From: Clostridia bacterium | GTDB taxonomy: Bacteria > Aerophobota > Aerophobia > Aerophobales > AE-B3A | NCBI GenBank assembly: GCA_030610745.1 | Contig: JAUWRC010000072.1 | Span: forward strand, 1 to 7,833 | DNA: 7,833 nucleotides | Direction: 5' to 3' | Made by a program: the position numbers and the translations under genes | Notes under the pieces: model-generated | What the model saw: the letters and a program-made list of their open reading frames with translations, nothing else | What the model was told of the DNA's origin: nothing | Database searches by the model: none | Shown: positions 1-6,103 of the stretch, in pieces | Layout: the number at the start of each line of letters is the position of its first letter | How positions within the stretch are numbered: the first letter of the stretch is position 1

Positions 1-1611
1 AATGGCTTGATGAGGCAGAGGTTTGGAGTTCCTACTATCTTTGCTATCGTTAACAACCAGTATGGAATGACAGGTCAGCAGCAAGGAGAGGTAACAGGGA
101 TAAAATTCCTTGCCCAGAGAGGATTCGGATATAATAAAGAAGGAATGTATGCTGAAATTGTTAATGGTATGGATGTATTAGCTACCCTGGATGCAACTAA
201 AAGAGCGACAAAGCTTGCAAGAAGTGGTAAGGGACCCGTACTTTTAGAATTTTGGTGTTCTCGATATAAGGGACACTCCTTAAGTGATAGACTGGACAGG
301 TCCAAAGATGAAACCTACCGCACTATTGAAGAGCTAAAGGCCTGGCAGAAAATAGACCCTCTGAAAACTTTTTCTCAGGAGATGCTCAAGGAGAAAATTA
401 TAAGTGAGGAGGAGCTCGAGCACCTTAAAAAAGAGGCAAGAGGAAGAAATGAAGCCATGGCCGCTAAGGCAGCAGGGGCTCTCAGCCCTCAGCCAGAGAG
501 GATGTACTCTGGTCTATTTAGTGATACCACCTCAGAGGAGGTACCTTCTCAATTTAGAGCCACTCCCATTTTAGCCGATCCTTCTTTTCTGGGGCGAGAC
601 CCTAACCTGGAAATCACTTACAGACAAGCAGTTATTGAAGCTTTATTTGAGGAGATGAGGCGGGACAAAAGAGTTCTTCTCTGGGGAGAGGATATTGCCG
701 ATTATGGAGGAGCCTTTGGGGCAACAAAAGGACTCCTGGAGGCAGTGGGAAGAGACCGGGTTTTCAACACGGCCATTTCAGAAGCAGCCATTATCGGCAG
801 TGGTCTTGGAGCCGCCCTAAAGGGCCTTAGACCTGTAGTAGAGATTATGTATATTGATTTTATCCTGCAGGCTATGGATCAACTGGCCAATCAGGCAGCA
901 AAGTGGAAATATATGTCTGGGGGCCAGCCCACTATACCCCTAACCATAAGGACAACCATTGGTGGAGGCAAAGGATATGCTGGCCAGCATTCTCAGAGTC
1001 TGGAGGCAATACTGGCACACTTTCCGGGATTAAAGATTGTTCTGCCTTCAAATGCCTATGATGCTAAAGGAATGCTCAAGGCAGCTATTAGAGATGACAA
1101 TCCAGTAATAGTCATTGAACATCAGAATCTTTACACCCATCCGGTGGGAAAAAGCATCGTCCCCAAAGAAGAATACCTGGTTCCTCTGGGAAAAGCAAAG
1201 ATCAGGCGAGAAATTGATGAGTCAAAAGCCAAAGCCACCGTAACAATAATTTCCTGGTCTTATATGGTCTCCATAGCTCTGAAGGCTGCTCAAGAGCTAG
1301 CCAAAGAAGGTATTGAGCTGGAAGTAATAGATATTCGCAGCCTTTATCCTCTTGATATTGATACCTTAGTAGGGTCGATTCAAAAAACGGGTAGAGCAGT
1401 AGTGGTTCATCAAGCTGTTCAGTTCATGGGATTTGGAGCAGAGGTAGCCGCACAACTACAGGAAAAAGCCTTTGATTATCTAGATGGCCCCATCTTAAGA
1501 GTAGCCGCTCCTAATGTTCCTCCTCCCGCAGCACCAGTTCTGGAAAAGGCATTTATGCCCAATGAAAAAGATATTATAGAAGCGGTGAGGAAATTAGTCG
1601 TTAGTGAATAG
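1..1611 (+). CDS. Fused alpha-beta E1 subunit of a 2-oxoacid/acetoin-type dehydrogenase complex (5' partial)
   Basis: Thiamine-diphosphate E1 enzyme that decarboxylates a 2-oxoacid (pyruvate or branched-chain) or cleaves acetoin, and passes the acyl group to the lipoyl arm of E2; cytoplasmic. The frame is open from base 1, so the true start and the GDG part of the thiamine site lie upstream. Numbering visible codons from base 1, the alpha part has a VNNQYGM segment near codon 20 and RYKGHSLSD (88-96), the phosphorylation-loop region of E1 alpha. A linker at about 170-203 joins it to a complete E1 beta: GEDIA, the ISE motif with the thiamine-activating Glu (E261), QHSQ with H330, then a transketolase C-terminal domain from about 395. 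Alpha and beta are usually separate genes; single-chain fusions are known in several phyla. No E2 or E3 is in view, so the substrate is undecided. The stop codon lies inside a GTGAATAGT micro-repeat, so the last residues may be repeat-derived. Confidence 0.93.
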   Translation, partial: NGLMRQRFGVPTIFAIVNNQYGMTGQQQGEVTGIKFLAQRGFGYNKEGMYAEIVNGMDVLATLDATKRATKLARSGKGPVLLEFWCSRYKGHSLSDRLDRSKDETYRTIEELKAWQKIDPLKTFSQEMLKEKIISEEELEHLKKEARGRNEAMAAKAAGALSPQPERMYSGLFSDTTSEEVPSQFRATPILADPSFLGRDPNLEITYRQAVIEALFEEMRRDKRVLLWGEDIADYGGAFGATKGLLEAVGRDRVFNTAISEAAIIGSGLGAALKGLRPVVEIMYIDFILQAMDQLANQAAKWKYMSGGQPTIPLTIRTTIGGGKGYAGQHSQSLEAILAHFPGLKIVLPSNAYDAKGMLKAAIRDDNPVIVIEHQNLYTHPVGKSIVPKEEYLVPLGKAKIRREIDESKAKATVTIISWSYMVSIALKAAQELAKEGIELEVIDIRSLYPLDIDTLVGSIQKTGRAVVVHQAVQFMGFGAEVAAQLQEKAFDYLDGPILRVAAPNVPPPAAPVLEKAFMPNEKDIIEAVRKLVVSE

Positions 1612-1763
1612 TATTGGGTGAATAGTGAATTGAAAGCTGTAGGCTATAAGCTGTAAGCAGAATGGTGAGTGGTTAATTTCCCCTCACCCCTTCCCTCTCC
1701 CCTCGGGGGAGAGGATTAAGGTGAGGGGGTCGAGATACTAGATACGAACAACGAGATACGAAA
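1604..1763. repeat. Composite degenerate micro-repeat region between the E1 and GatD-like genes
   Basis: The gap consists almost entirely of short repeated words around a palindrome. GTGAATAGT occurs at 1604-1612 and again at 1618-1626. A GCTGTA-type word is repeated around 1636-1656 (AGCTGTAGGCTATAAGCTGT). GATAC occurs three times, at 1734, 1741 and 1755, within GAGATAC/GATACGAA words that run up to the next start codon. A 10-base direct repeat AATTGAAAGC lies at 1628-1637 and 1762-1771. No promoter or terminator is convincing. Such patchworks are a mobile or slipped intergenic filler seen in some bacterial genomes; whether they move here is inference. Confidence 0.7.
1680..1729. repeat. Interrupted palindrome, intergenic copy
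   Basis: Two nested stems. The outer arm CCCCTCACC (1680-1688) pairs with GGTGAGGGG (1720-1728). The inner arm CCTCTCCCC (1694-1702) pairs with GGGGAGAGG (1706-1714) around a three-base TCG loop. The design resembles the short CCCTCACC...GGTGAGGG intergenic palindromes scattered through many bacterial genomes (REP/MITE-like). No U-tract follows, so it is not a standard terminator. The inner stem and right arm recur at 2751-2786, inside the next gene. Confidence 0.85.
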
Positions 1764-2942
1764 TTGAAAGCAGCACTGCTTTATGGAATAGGTGATTTAA
1801 GATTTGAGGAAGTTCCTCTTCCTCAAATAAAAGAGGGAGAAGCTCTGATTAAGGTAAAGGCTTGCGGAATTTGCGGCTCAGATATCCCTAGAGTTATGGA
1901 AAAGGGAACTTATTCTTTTCCTCTTATTCCCGGGCATGAGCTCTCTGGTGAAGTAGCACAGATAAGAGGAAAGATCTCAAGTCTGGAGAAGGAAAGCAAG
2001 GGTGCAAGTTTTAAAAATGGAGACAGAGTGGTAGCAGTCCCTCTTTTGCCCTGTTATAGGTGTCCTCATTGTCAGGTAGGAGAGTATAATTTATGCGATA
2101 ATTATAATTACTTAGGTTCCAGGTGTAACGGTGGCTTTGCCGAATACGTGAAGGTTCCGAGAGAAAACTTAATTAAAATTCCTCTCGGGGTAAGCTTTGA
2201 AGAGGCAGCTTTAACTGAGCCCGCCTCAGTAGCTTTGCATGCCTTGCGTCGGGCAAAAATGGAGACGAGAGATAAAGTAGCTATTCTAGGAACAGGGCCT
2301 ATCGGTGTTCTTTTAGCTCAGTGGGCAAGAATATGGGGAGCTAGTGAAGTGTATTTAGTCGATGTAAGAGAGGAAAAACTGAGAGTAGCTCAAAAATACG
2401 GTTTTACAGAGGTTATCAATGCCAGCAAAAGGGATACAGTAAAAAGTATCCTGGAGAAGACTGAGCAAAGGGGTGTTGATATAAGTATTGAAGCAGCAGG
2501 AGTCCCCATCACCTTTAAACAGTCTATCCAGATAGCCAGAAAAGGCGGTAAAGTCATTTTTTTAGGAAACATGAGAGAAGAGGTAACCCTTTCTGATGAG
2601 CTTATCTCGAGTATTCTGCGCAAGGAACTAACTATGTACGGCACCTGGAACTCTTGCTTTACCCTGTTGGAAAACCCTGAGGGTGAGGTTGAATCCCGTA
2701 ATATCTTTGGTTCCTTAGATGATGAAGATGATTTTCCATCTTCATCATCTCCTCTCCCCTTCGGGGAGAGGAAAGAGGTGAGGGGGAATGAATGGGCAAC
2801 GACTCTTTATTTTATGAAAACAGGAAAGCTAAAAATTAAACCCTTAATTACTCATAGATTTGGACTTAAACAGGCTAAAGAAGCTTTTCAGATGATGTAT
2901 AAAGGAGAGGAGTTCTTCAATAAGGTGATATTCGTTACTTAA
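1764..2942 (+). CDS. GatD-like zinc-dependent polyol(-phosphate) dehydrogenase carrying a repeat-derived insert
   Basis: Medium-chain dehydrogenase (MDR) that should oxidise a secondary alcohol of a sugar alcohol or its phosphate with NAD; cytoplasmic. Catalytic zinc ligands are C37 (GICGSD), H58 (GHE) and E152 (TEP). Structural zinc ligands are C97, C100, C103 and C111. The Rossmann motif is GTGPIG (176-181), and D200 at the end of the second strand favours NAD. Segments such as VPLLPC and GGFAEY resemble E. coli galactitol-1-phosphate 5-dehydrogenase, but the substrate is not proven. At 392 residues it is longer than the usual ~345. About 9 extra residues lie near 66-82, and about 35 extra lie between GTW (293-295) and NEW (342-344). 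The second insert includes a palindromic repeat read in frame. The TTG start is chosen because the protein then begins MKAALL, as relatives do, and no upstream ATG or GTG is available. The ribosome site is weak. The next gene follows after 10 bases. Confidence 0.88.
   Translation: MKAALLYGIGDLRFEEVPLPQIKEGEALIKVKACGICGSDIPRVMEKGTYSFPLIPGHELSGEVAQIRGKISSLEKESKGASFKNGDRVVAVPLLPCYRCPHCQVGEYNLCDNYNYLGSRCNGGFAEYVKVPRENLIKIPLGVSFEEAALTEPASVALHALRRAKMETRDKVAILGTGPIGVLLAQWARIWGASEVYLVDVREEKLRVAQKYGFTEVINASKRDTVKSILEKTEQRGVDISIEAAGVPITFKQSIQIARKGGKVIFLGNMREEVTLSDELISSILRKELTMYGTWNSCFTLLENPEGEVESRNIFGSLDDEDDFPSSSSPLPFGERKEVRGNEWATTLYFMKTGKLKIKPLITHRFGLKQAKEAFQMMYKGEEFFNKVIFVT
2717..2750. repeat. Perfect 14-bp hairpin inside the GatD-like gene
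   Basis: AGATGATGAAGATG (2717-2730) is exactly reverse-complementary to CATCTTCATCATCT (2737-2750), with a six-base loop ATTTTC. It encodes the acidic-then-serine stretch LDDEDDFPSSSS of the dehydrogenase. It directly abuts the next palindrome and lies in a part of the protein absent from relatives. No second copy is in this window. Confidence 0.9.
2751..2786. repeat. Palindromic repeat, intragenic copy read in frame
   Basis: CCTCTCCCC (2751-2759) and GGGGAGAGG (2763-2771) form a 9-bp stem around TTC, followed by GGTGAGGGGG (2777-2786). Stem and right arm match the intergenic palindrome at 1680-1729. The left outer arm is missing and the adjoining hairpin takes its place. It is translated as PLPFGERKEVRG within the dehydrogenase, the kind of peptide that appears when such palindromes fall inside genes. 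Confidence 0.88.
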
Positions 2943-2952
2943 GGAGTATTAA

Positions 2953-3990
2953 ATGAAAGCAGCAGTTCTGGAAAATCTGGAAAAGATGGTGGTAAAACAA
3001 GTTGGAACTCCCACTATTGAGAAGGAAGAGATCCTAGTTAGAGTAAGGTCCTGTGCGGTTTGTGGCTCTGACATTAGAATCTACCATCAGGGAAATCCCA
3101 GAGTTAAACCTCCTCAGATAATCGGGCATGAAATTGCCGGAGAGATTGTAGAAGTAGGAGAAAAAATAGAAAATTTTAAAGTTGGAGATAGAGTGGCTAT
3201 AGGAGCAGATGTTCCTTGCGGAGTTTGCAAGTTTTGTAAGAATGGCTTGGGGAATAATTGTTCCATAAATTATGCTATTGGATATCAATTTCCTGGCGGC
3301 TTTGCCGAATACATTTCTCTTAATGAAACTACCGTTAAATATGGACCCCTGCATAAGATCCCTTATGGCTTAAGTTTTGATGAGGCTTCTCTGGCTGAGC
3401 CTTTGGCCTGCTGTCTTAATGGATATGAACTGGCTAATCTAAGGATAGGTGATACTGTAGTTATTATTGGAGCCGGGCCCATTGGTTTAATGTTGGTTGA
3501 GCTGGCAAAGAACATGGGAGTGGGTAAGATTATTCTTTCTCAGAGGTCCAAAGAAAGATTAGAGATAGCTAAGAAATTCTCCGCCCATGTCTTTATTTCC
3601 AGTTTAGAGGAGAATTTCCGACAGCGAGTTATGGAAGAAACCCAGGGAGAGGGAGCAGATGTGGTAATGGTTGCCTGCGCTAATCCTTGCGCTCAACAAG
3701 AGGCTCTGGAAATAGTGGGACATCGGGGTAGAGTAAACTTTTTTGGGGGCTTGCCCCCGGGAAGTGCCAGAATAAAGATAGATAGTAATTTCATTCACTA
3801 TAAAGAATGCTTTGTTTTAGGCTCGCACGGAAGTGTTCCCCGACAACACAAAATTGCCCTGGACCTTTTATCCAGAGGTATCATTAAAGGTAAAGATTTT
3901 ATTACTCACCATTTCGGTTTAGATGAGATTGGACAGGCTTTTAAGACAGCCGAGGAACATCAAGGATTAAAGGTAATAGTTAACCCATAG
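2953..3990 (+). CDS. Zinc-dependent medium-chain alcohol/polyol dehydrogenase
   Basis: Second MDR-family dehydrogenase, 345 residues, the normal family length. Catalytic zinc ligands are C37 (AVCGSD), H59-E60 (GHE) and E149 (AEP). Structural zinc ligands are C89, C92, C95 and C103. The cofactor motif is GAGPIG (173-178). After the second Rossmann strand the sequence reads LSQRSKER, so the usual acidic residue is replaced by Q197 followed by R198; this may allow NADP(H). It is clearly diverged from the gene before it, so this is a paralogous pair and not a recent tandem copy. The start is well supported: AAGGAG at 2941-2946 overlaps the upstream stop codon and sits six bases before ATG. Only three bases separate it from rpe, implying one transcript and coupled translation. 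Relatives act on sorbitol, threonine, butanediol or inositol derivatives; the substrate here is undetermined. Confidence 0.9.
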   Translation: MKAAVLENLEKMVVKQVGTPTIEKEEILVRVRSCAVCGSDIRIYHQGNPRVKPPQIIGHEIAGEIVEVGEKIENFKVGDRVAIGADVPCGVCKFCKNGLGNNCSINYAIGYQFPGGFAEYISLNETTVKYGPLHKIPYGLSFDEASLAEPLACCLNGYELANLRIGDTVVIIGAGPIGLMLVELAKNMGVGKIILSQRSKERLEIAKKFSAHVFISSLEENFRQRVMEETQGEGADVVMVACANPCAQQEALEIVGHRGRVNFFGGLPPGSARIKIDSNFIHYKECFVLGSHGSVPRQHKIALDLLSRGIIKGKDFITHHFGLDEIGQAFKTAEEHQGLKVIVNP

Positions 3991-3993
3991 AAA

Positions 3994-4659
3994 ATGAAGA
4001 TAAAATTATCTGCCTCAATTATGTGCGCAAATTTCTCTCACCTGGCGAGAGATATCAGGATATTAGAAGAGGAAGGAGTTGATTATCTTCATTTTGACAT
4101 CATGGATGGCCACTTTGTTTCCAATTTTACCATGGGACCGGGTATATTAGCATCATTAAGAAAGATAACCAATTTACCTTTTGATACACATCTAATGATT
4201 GAGAAACCCGACCGATATATCTCTGCTTTTATAGAGGCAGGAAGCACTTTTATTTCCATTCATGTAGAGGCCTGCCCTCATCTAGATAGGACTATTCAAT
4301 TGATAAAGAAAAAGGGAGCTAAGGTGAGAGTAGCTTTGAATCCAGCTACTCCTCTTTGCCGATTGGACTATATCTTAGAAGAGATTTCCAGTGTACTGGT
4401 AATGACGGTCAATCCAGGTTTTGCCAGTCAGAGACTTGTTCCTTCTACTATATCTAAGATTGAGAAACTGAAAAAAATAATTGAGAAAAGAGCTTTGAAT
4501 ATAGATATTGCCGTAGATGGAAACGTAAGTTTTATTAACGCTCCCTTGATGGTCAAAGCAGGAGCTAGTGTGCTTGTATGCGGCAGTTCCAGTATTTTCC
4601 ACCCAGAGCTGGGAATTAAAGAGGGAATGGCAAAGCTCAGGGAGAGTCTTAATCTTTAG
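3994..4659 (+). CDS. rpe: Ribulose-phosphate 3-epimerase
   Basis: Cytoplasmic TIM-barrel enzyme interconverting D-ribulose 5-phosphate and D-xylulose 5-phosphate in the pentose-phosphate pathway. At 221 residues it is full length. The metal and acid-base residues fall at their usual positions: H33 and D35 in HFDIMDGHF, H66 in THLMI and D175 in VDGN. The phosphate-loop signature VNPGF is at 139-143. The N-terminus begins at the standard position, which supports the ATG at 3994, although no good ribosome site precedes it; translation is probably coupled to the dehydrogenase ending three bases upstream. The context suggests it epimerises the ketose phosphate made by one of the two dehydrogenases. 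An allulose-6-phosphate epimerase (AlsE) role is a less likely alternative. Its 3' end overlaps by a few bases the end of a degraded dehydrogenase on the other strand. Confidence 0.95.
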   Translation: MKIKLSASIMCANFSHLARDIRILEEEGVDYLHFDIMDGHFVSNFTMGPGILASLRKITNLPFDTHLMIEKPDRYISAFIEAGSTFISIHVEACPHLDRTIQLIKKKGAKVRVALNPATPLCRLDYILEEISSVLVMTVNPGFASQRLVPSTISKIEKLKKIIEKRALNIDIAVDGNVSFINAPLMVKAGASVLVCGSSSIFHPELGIKEGMAKLRESLNL

Positions 4660-4805
4660 GGAGTTATCAGTACTTTCATTCCTTTCCCGCTTTCGGTAAG
4701 ATGAAGCCCTTTTTTTAGTTTTTTCAGAGGTAAACGATGGCTGATTAGTTCCTTTACCTTTACTTTTCCTTGGGAGATAAGGGAGTTGATGAGTTCAGTA
4801 GGACA
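4656..4805 (-). pseudogene. C-terminal remnant of a third zinc-dependent alcohol dehydrogenase
   Basis: Reading the minus strand leftward from about 4805 gives roughly 50 codons ending at a TAA (4658-4656). They include SLISQGKVKVKELISHRLPL, then LTESGKGMKVLITP at the end. This is the typical tail of MDR dehydrogenases: compare MKTGKLKIKPLITHRF and GLKVIVNP in the two intact genes here. The catalytic and Rossmann domains are missing. Beyond about 4805 the match fades, and a stop appears at 4826-4824. The tail is still open and its stop overlaps the rpe end, so it was once a gene converging on rpe. It is too short to encode a working enzyme. Confidence 0.75.
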
Positions 4806-4809
4806 AACC

Positions 4810-4954
4810 AATAGAACAAGGTTTCACAAACAGATACTTAAAACCGTTTATGGAGGCAGAACTAATTGCTATGACCATTCCTGATAAACCACAGAGTAGT
4901 AAACAGAGATATGTGATAACTGAAAAGGGAAGACAAGCATTAGAAGCAGGTTAG
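4810..4954 (+). pseudogene. Frameshifted C-terminal winged-helix remnant of a RecG-like/AlbA_2 ATP-binding regulator
   Basis: The plus strand encodes NRTRFHKQILK from 4810, and then, after a one-base shift, KPFMEAELIAM followed by TIPDKPQSSKQRY and TEKGRQALEAG to a TAG at 4952-4954. The TIPDKP...KQRY...TEKG pattern is characteristic of the C-terminal winged helix of ATP-binding proteins annotated as RecG-like or AlbA_2/Schlafen-type regulators. The frames rejoin if one A is removed from the AAAA run at 4840-4843. All upstream domains are gone, and the fragment abuts the minus-strand dehydrogenase tail. Function is almost certainly lost. The family name rests on motif recall, not a search. Confidence 0.7.
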
Positions 4955-4984
4955 CTGTTTGAGGATTATTAAGAGAGAAACGCT

Positions 4985-6103
4985 ATGATAAAAGATGATA
5001 AAAAGCGCAAAGCTATATTTGAGAGAATAGGCAAAAGATGGAGAGAAGAGATAGATAAAGTTAAAGAATATGAGATTATTAAGGAGGAAACTGAGGAGGA
5101 AGAGGCCGAGAGAGAAACCGAGAGAGAATTTGTCTCCTTCTTTCCTTCCGGTGTTGAGTATCAAGAATACCACCAGGCACAAAGATTAAAAGAGAAATTG
5201 CTGGAAAAATATGAAGGGAAGGCCTTGGAAGATGTAATCAAGGGGGAGAACTTTGAAACTGAAAAGGGGATGTGTTATCACATAGAAAATCAAGACGAAA
5301 TAACCTTAAAAATAATTGATCCAGAAAGGGCAAGAGGGAAAATACTCTCGGATCTAAAATTAATTTATGGGATAGGAGAAGTAACTGAGCGTATCCTGAA
5401 AAATAAAGGATATAGAACAGTTAAGGATCTTACGGCCCATCCTCGTTTTGGCTTGGAAGCGACAAGGTTCCTGGAAATTGTTAACAGGTGCGATACCTGC
5501 CAGATTATTAATTGGCTCGGGCGATGGTTTCCCAAATCTCATCCGCTGGTTCTCTGGTCTTCTGGCCTTCGAGGAAAGGAAGATTTTGCCATTCTTGATA
5601 TAGAGACCATGGGGCTTTTTAGCCGGCCTATTATTTTGCTTGGCATAGCACAAATTTCTGGCGCTAATATTCTGGTAAATCAGTATTTCCTGCGCAGCAT
5701 AAAAGAAGAGCCAGCAGCTCTGGTGGGTTTTTTATCTCATATTAATGAAAATAGTATCTTTATAACATTTAATGGACGAGCCTTTGACATACCTTATATA
5801 AAGGAGAGATTAGCCTACTACAGAATGAGGGCAGACCTTGAGAGGCCGCATTTCGATGTGCTTCACTTTTCCAGACGTGCCTGGAGAGAAAAAGTGCCTG
5901 ATTGTAGATTAGTCACATTAGAGAAATATTTACTTGGGATAGAAAGAAAAGATGATGTTCCCAGTGCTCTGGTTCCAGAATTCTATGAGACTTACCTGAA
6001 GACCAAGAACATAGGACCCATCTTTCCTATAATCCAGCATAACAGGCAAGATTTAGTTACCCTGGCCAGTATCTTTTCAAAGCTCCATGAGGAATGGGGA
6101 TAA
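4985..6103 (+). CDS. yprB: YprB/MrfB-type DEDDh 3'-5' exonuclease with helix-hairpin-helix
   Basis: Predicted metal-dependent DNA exonuclease that partners the YprA helicase. In Bacillus subtilis the pair (MrfA/MrfB) repairs mitomycin C lesions independently of UvrABC; the same role here is inference. Of 372 residues, 1-50 are highly charged and Glu-rich, probably helical. A helix-hairpin-helix lies at about 127-149 (YGIGEVTERIL). The RNase H-like domain occupies 200-372, with D205 and E207 in DIET, D268 in FNGRAFD, and H352 plus D356 in HNRQDL, so the DEDDh set is complete. HFDVLH (289-294) is a family segment. The protein ends right after the nuclease domain, whereas I recall B. subtilis YprB carrying a C-terminal TPR-like region. 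ATG 4985 is the first start after an in-frame TAA at 4970; AAGAGAG (4971-4977) is a modest ribosome site. Its stop shares one base with the start of yprA. Confidence 0.9.
   Translation: MIKDDKKRKAIFERIGKRWREEIDKVKEYEIIKEETEEEEAERETEREFVSFFPSGVEYQEYHQAQRLKEKLLEKYEGKALEDVIKGENFETEKGMCYHIENQDEITLKIIDPERARGKILSDLKLIYGIGEVTERILKNKGYRTVKDLTAHPRFGLEATRFLEIVNRCDTCQIINWLGRWFPKSHPLVLWSSGLRGKEDFAILDIETMGLFSRPIILLGIAQISGANILVNQYFLRSIKEEPAALVGFLSHINENSIFITFNGRAFDIPYIKERLAYYRMRADLERPHFDVLHFSRRAWREKVPDCRLVTLEKYLLGIERKDDVPSALVPEFYETYLKTKNIGPIFPIIQHNRQDLVTLASIFSKLHEEWG
6089..6093 (+). promoter_or_regulatory. Ribosome binding site fixing the yprA start
   Basis: GAGGA inside the last codons of yprB lies nine bases before the ATG at 6103. 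With the TAATG stop-start overlap it supports this start and translational coupling of the two genes. Confidence 0.65.

Noticed and set aside
1680..1729. Intrinsic terminator after the E1 gene
   Set aside because: The stem is strong, but GTCGAG follows it instead of a T-run, and the same stem recurs inside a coding sequence. A dispersed palindrome explains it better.
1604..1763. CRISPR-like or tandem repeat array
   Set aside because: The repeated words are 5-10 bases, irregularly spaced and of several kinds; there are no uniform spacers and no cas genes.
3034..3354. Minus-strand open frame of 106 codons inside the second dehydrogenase
   Set aside because: It is antisense to a gene with complete zinc and Rossmann motifs and shows no recognisable domain. 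The same applies to the other long antisense frames at 75-305, 2390-2644, 3604-3798, 5360-5653, 5992-6276 and 7074-7277.
4710..4730. T-rich stretch after rpe as a terminator
   Set aside because: No stable GC stem precedes it. It is the complement of Lys codons in the minus-strand dehydrogenase remnant.
4955..4984. Promoter for yprB in the short gap before its start
   Set aside because: No convincing -35/-10 pair could be seen here or in the preceding remnant. A promoter probably exists in 4660-4984 but cannot be placed by eye.
4940..5182. Minus-strand open frame encoding a hydrophobic protein-like stretch
   Set aside because: The apparent membrane segments are the complement of the Lys/Glu-rich N-terminus of yprB, whose codons read antisense as Phe/Leu. 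It has no independent support.
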